From a bacterium (GTDB lineage: Bacteria > Patescibacteriota > Patescibacteriia > UBA1558 > GWA2-36-10): DNA of 5,562 bases. The first letter of the stretch is position 1; each line of letters opens with the position of its first letter. Positions 5,521-5,562 of this stretch are shown piece after piece. A program made the position numbers and the translations under genes. The stretch lies in assembly GCA_030690875.1 (NCBI GenBank), contig JAUYFP010000076.1, positions 1 through 5,562 of the forward strand. Reading direction: 5' to 3'. The notes under the pieces were generated by a model that searched no databases, was not told the origin of the DNA, and saw only the letters and a list, made by a program, of their open reading frames with translations.

Positions 5521-5562
5521 ATGATAGTAGAAGTGCCGGCGGAGAGCATACAATATTGGCAA
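5521..5562 (+). CDS. Start of a rightward gene, product unknown (3' end outside window)
   Basis: ATG at 5521 opens a frame that runs 14 codons to the window edge (MIVEVPAESIQYWQ). GAGGA at 5511-5515, 5 bases before the ATG, is a good Shine-Dalgarno sequence, one of the best in the window. Fourteen residues are too few to name a family. The gene is divergent from the transketolase operon and separated from it by the repeat-rich spacer. Confidence 0.55.
   Translation, partial: MIVEVPAESIQYWQ

Overview
The window looks like a piece of a compact, AT-rich genome of the Candidate Phyla Radiation (Patescibacteria, perhaps Parcubacteria or Falkowbacteria-like). This is inference. It rests on the low GC of most genes, Lys/Asn/Ile-rich proteins, very tight gene packing, weak Shine-Dalgarno signals, a split transketolase and a sugar-phosphate isomerase of the bifunctional PGI/PMI type. 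No rRNA, tRNA or marker gene is present to fix the taxonomy.

Layout. At the left edge a + strand pair runs rightward: the C-terminal half of a GtrA-like membrane protein (1-219), then, 4 bases later, a 426-residue soluble protein with a degenerate protein-kinase-like fold (224-1504). Facing it is a short - strand lipoprotein gene with no recognised family (1571-2248). This gene has its own candidate promoter (2315-2343), a good ribosome binding site and a very GC-rich palindromic terminator (1529-1564). Next is a two-gene - strand operon (2395-5173): the N-terminal subunit of a split transketolase, overlapping by 11 bases a 654-residue fusion of the C-terminal transketolase subunit with a complete phosphoglucose/phosphomannose isomerase (SIS) domain. 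Its terminator (2348-2383) sits directly against the promoter of the lipoprotein gene.

Upstream of the transketolase operon is a 347-base gene-free stretch (5174-5520) full of symmetry. It holds an 18-bp inverted repeat pair, an 11-bp-arm palindrome, a candidate extended -10 promoter, and a 150-bp MITE/REP-like element with imperfect terminal inverted repeats and an internal branched fold. At the right edge the first 14 codons of another + strand gene start at 5521 behind a clear ribosome binding site.

Function. The two transketolase subunits together should make the whole thiamine-diphosphate enzyme of the non-oxidative pentose phosphate pathway. Its product fructose 6-phosphate is the substrate of the fused isomerase, so the operon links pentose interconversion to glucose 6-phosphate and mannose 6-phosphate. 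That fusion is the most notable thing in the window. The GtrA/kinase pair may belong to cell-surface glycan metabolism, but only GtrA family knowledge points that way.
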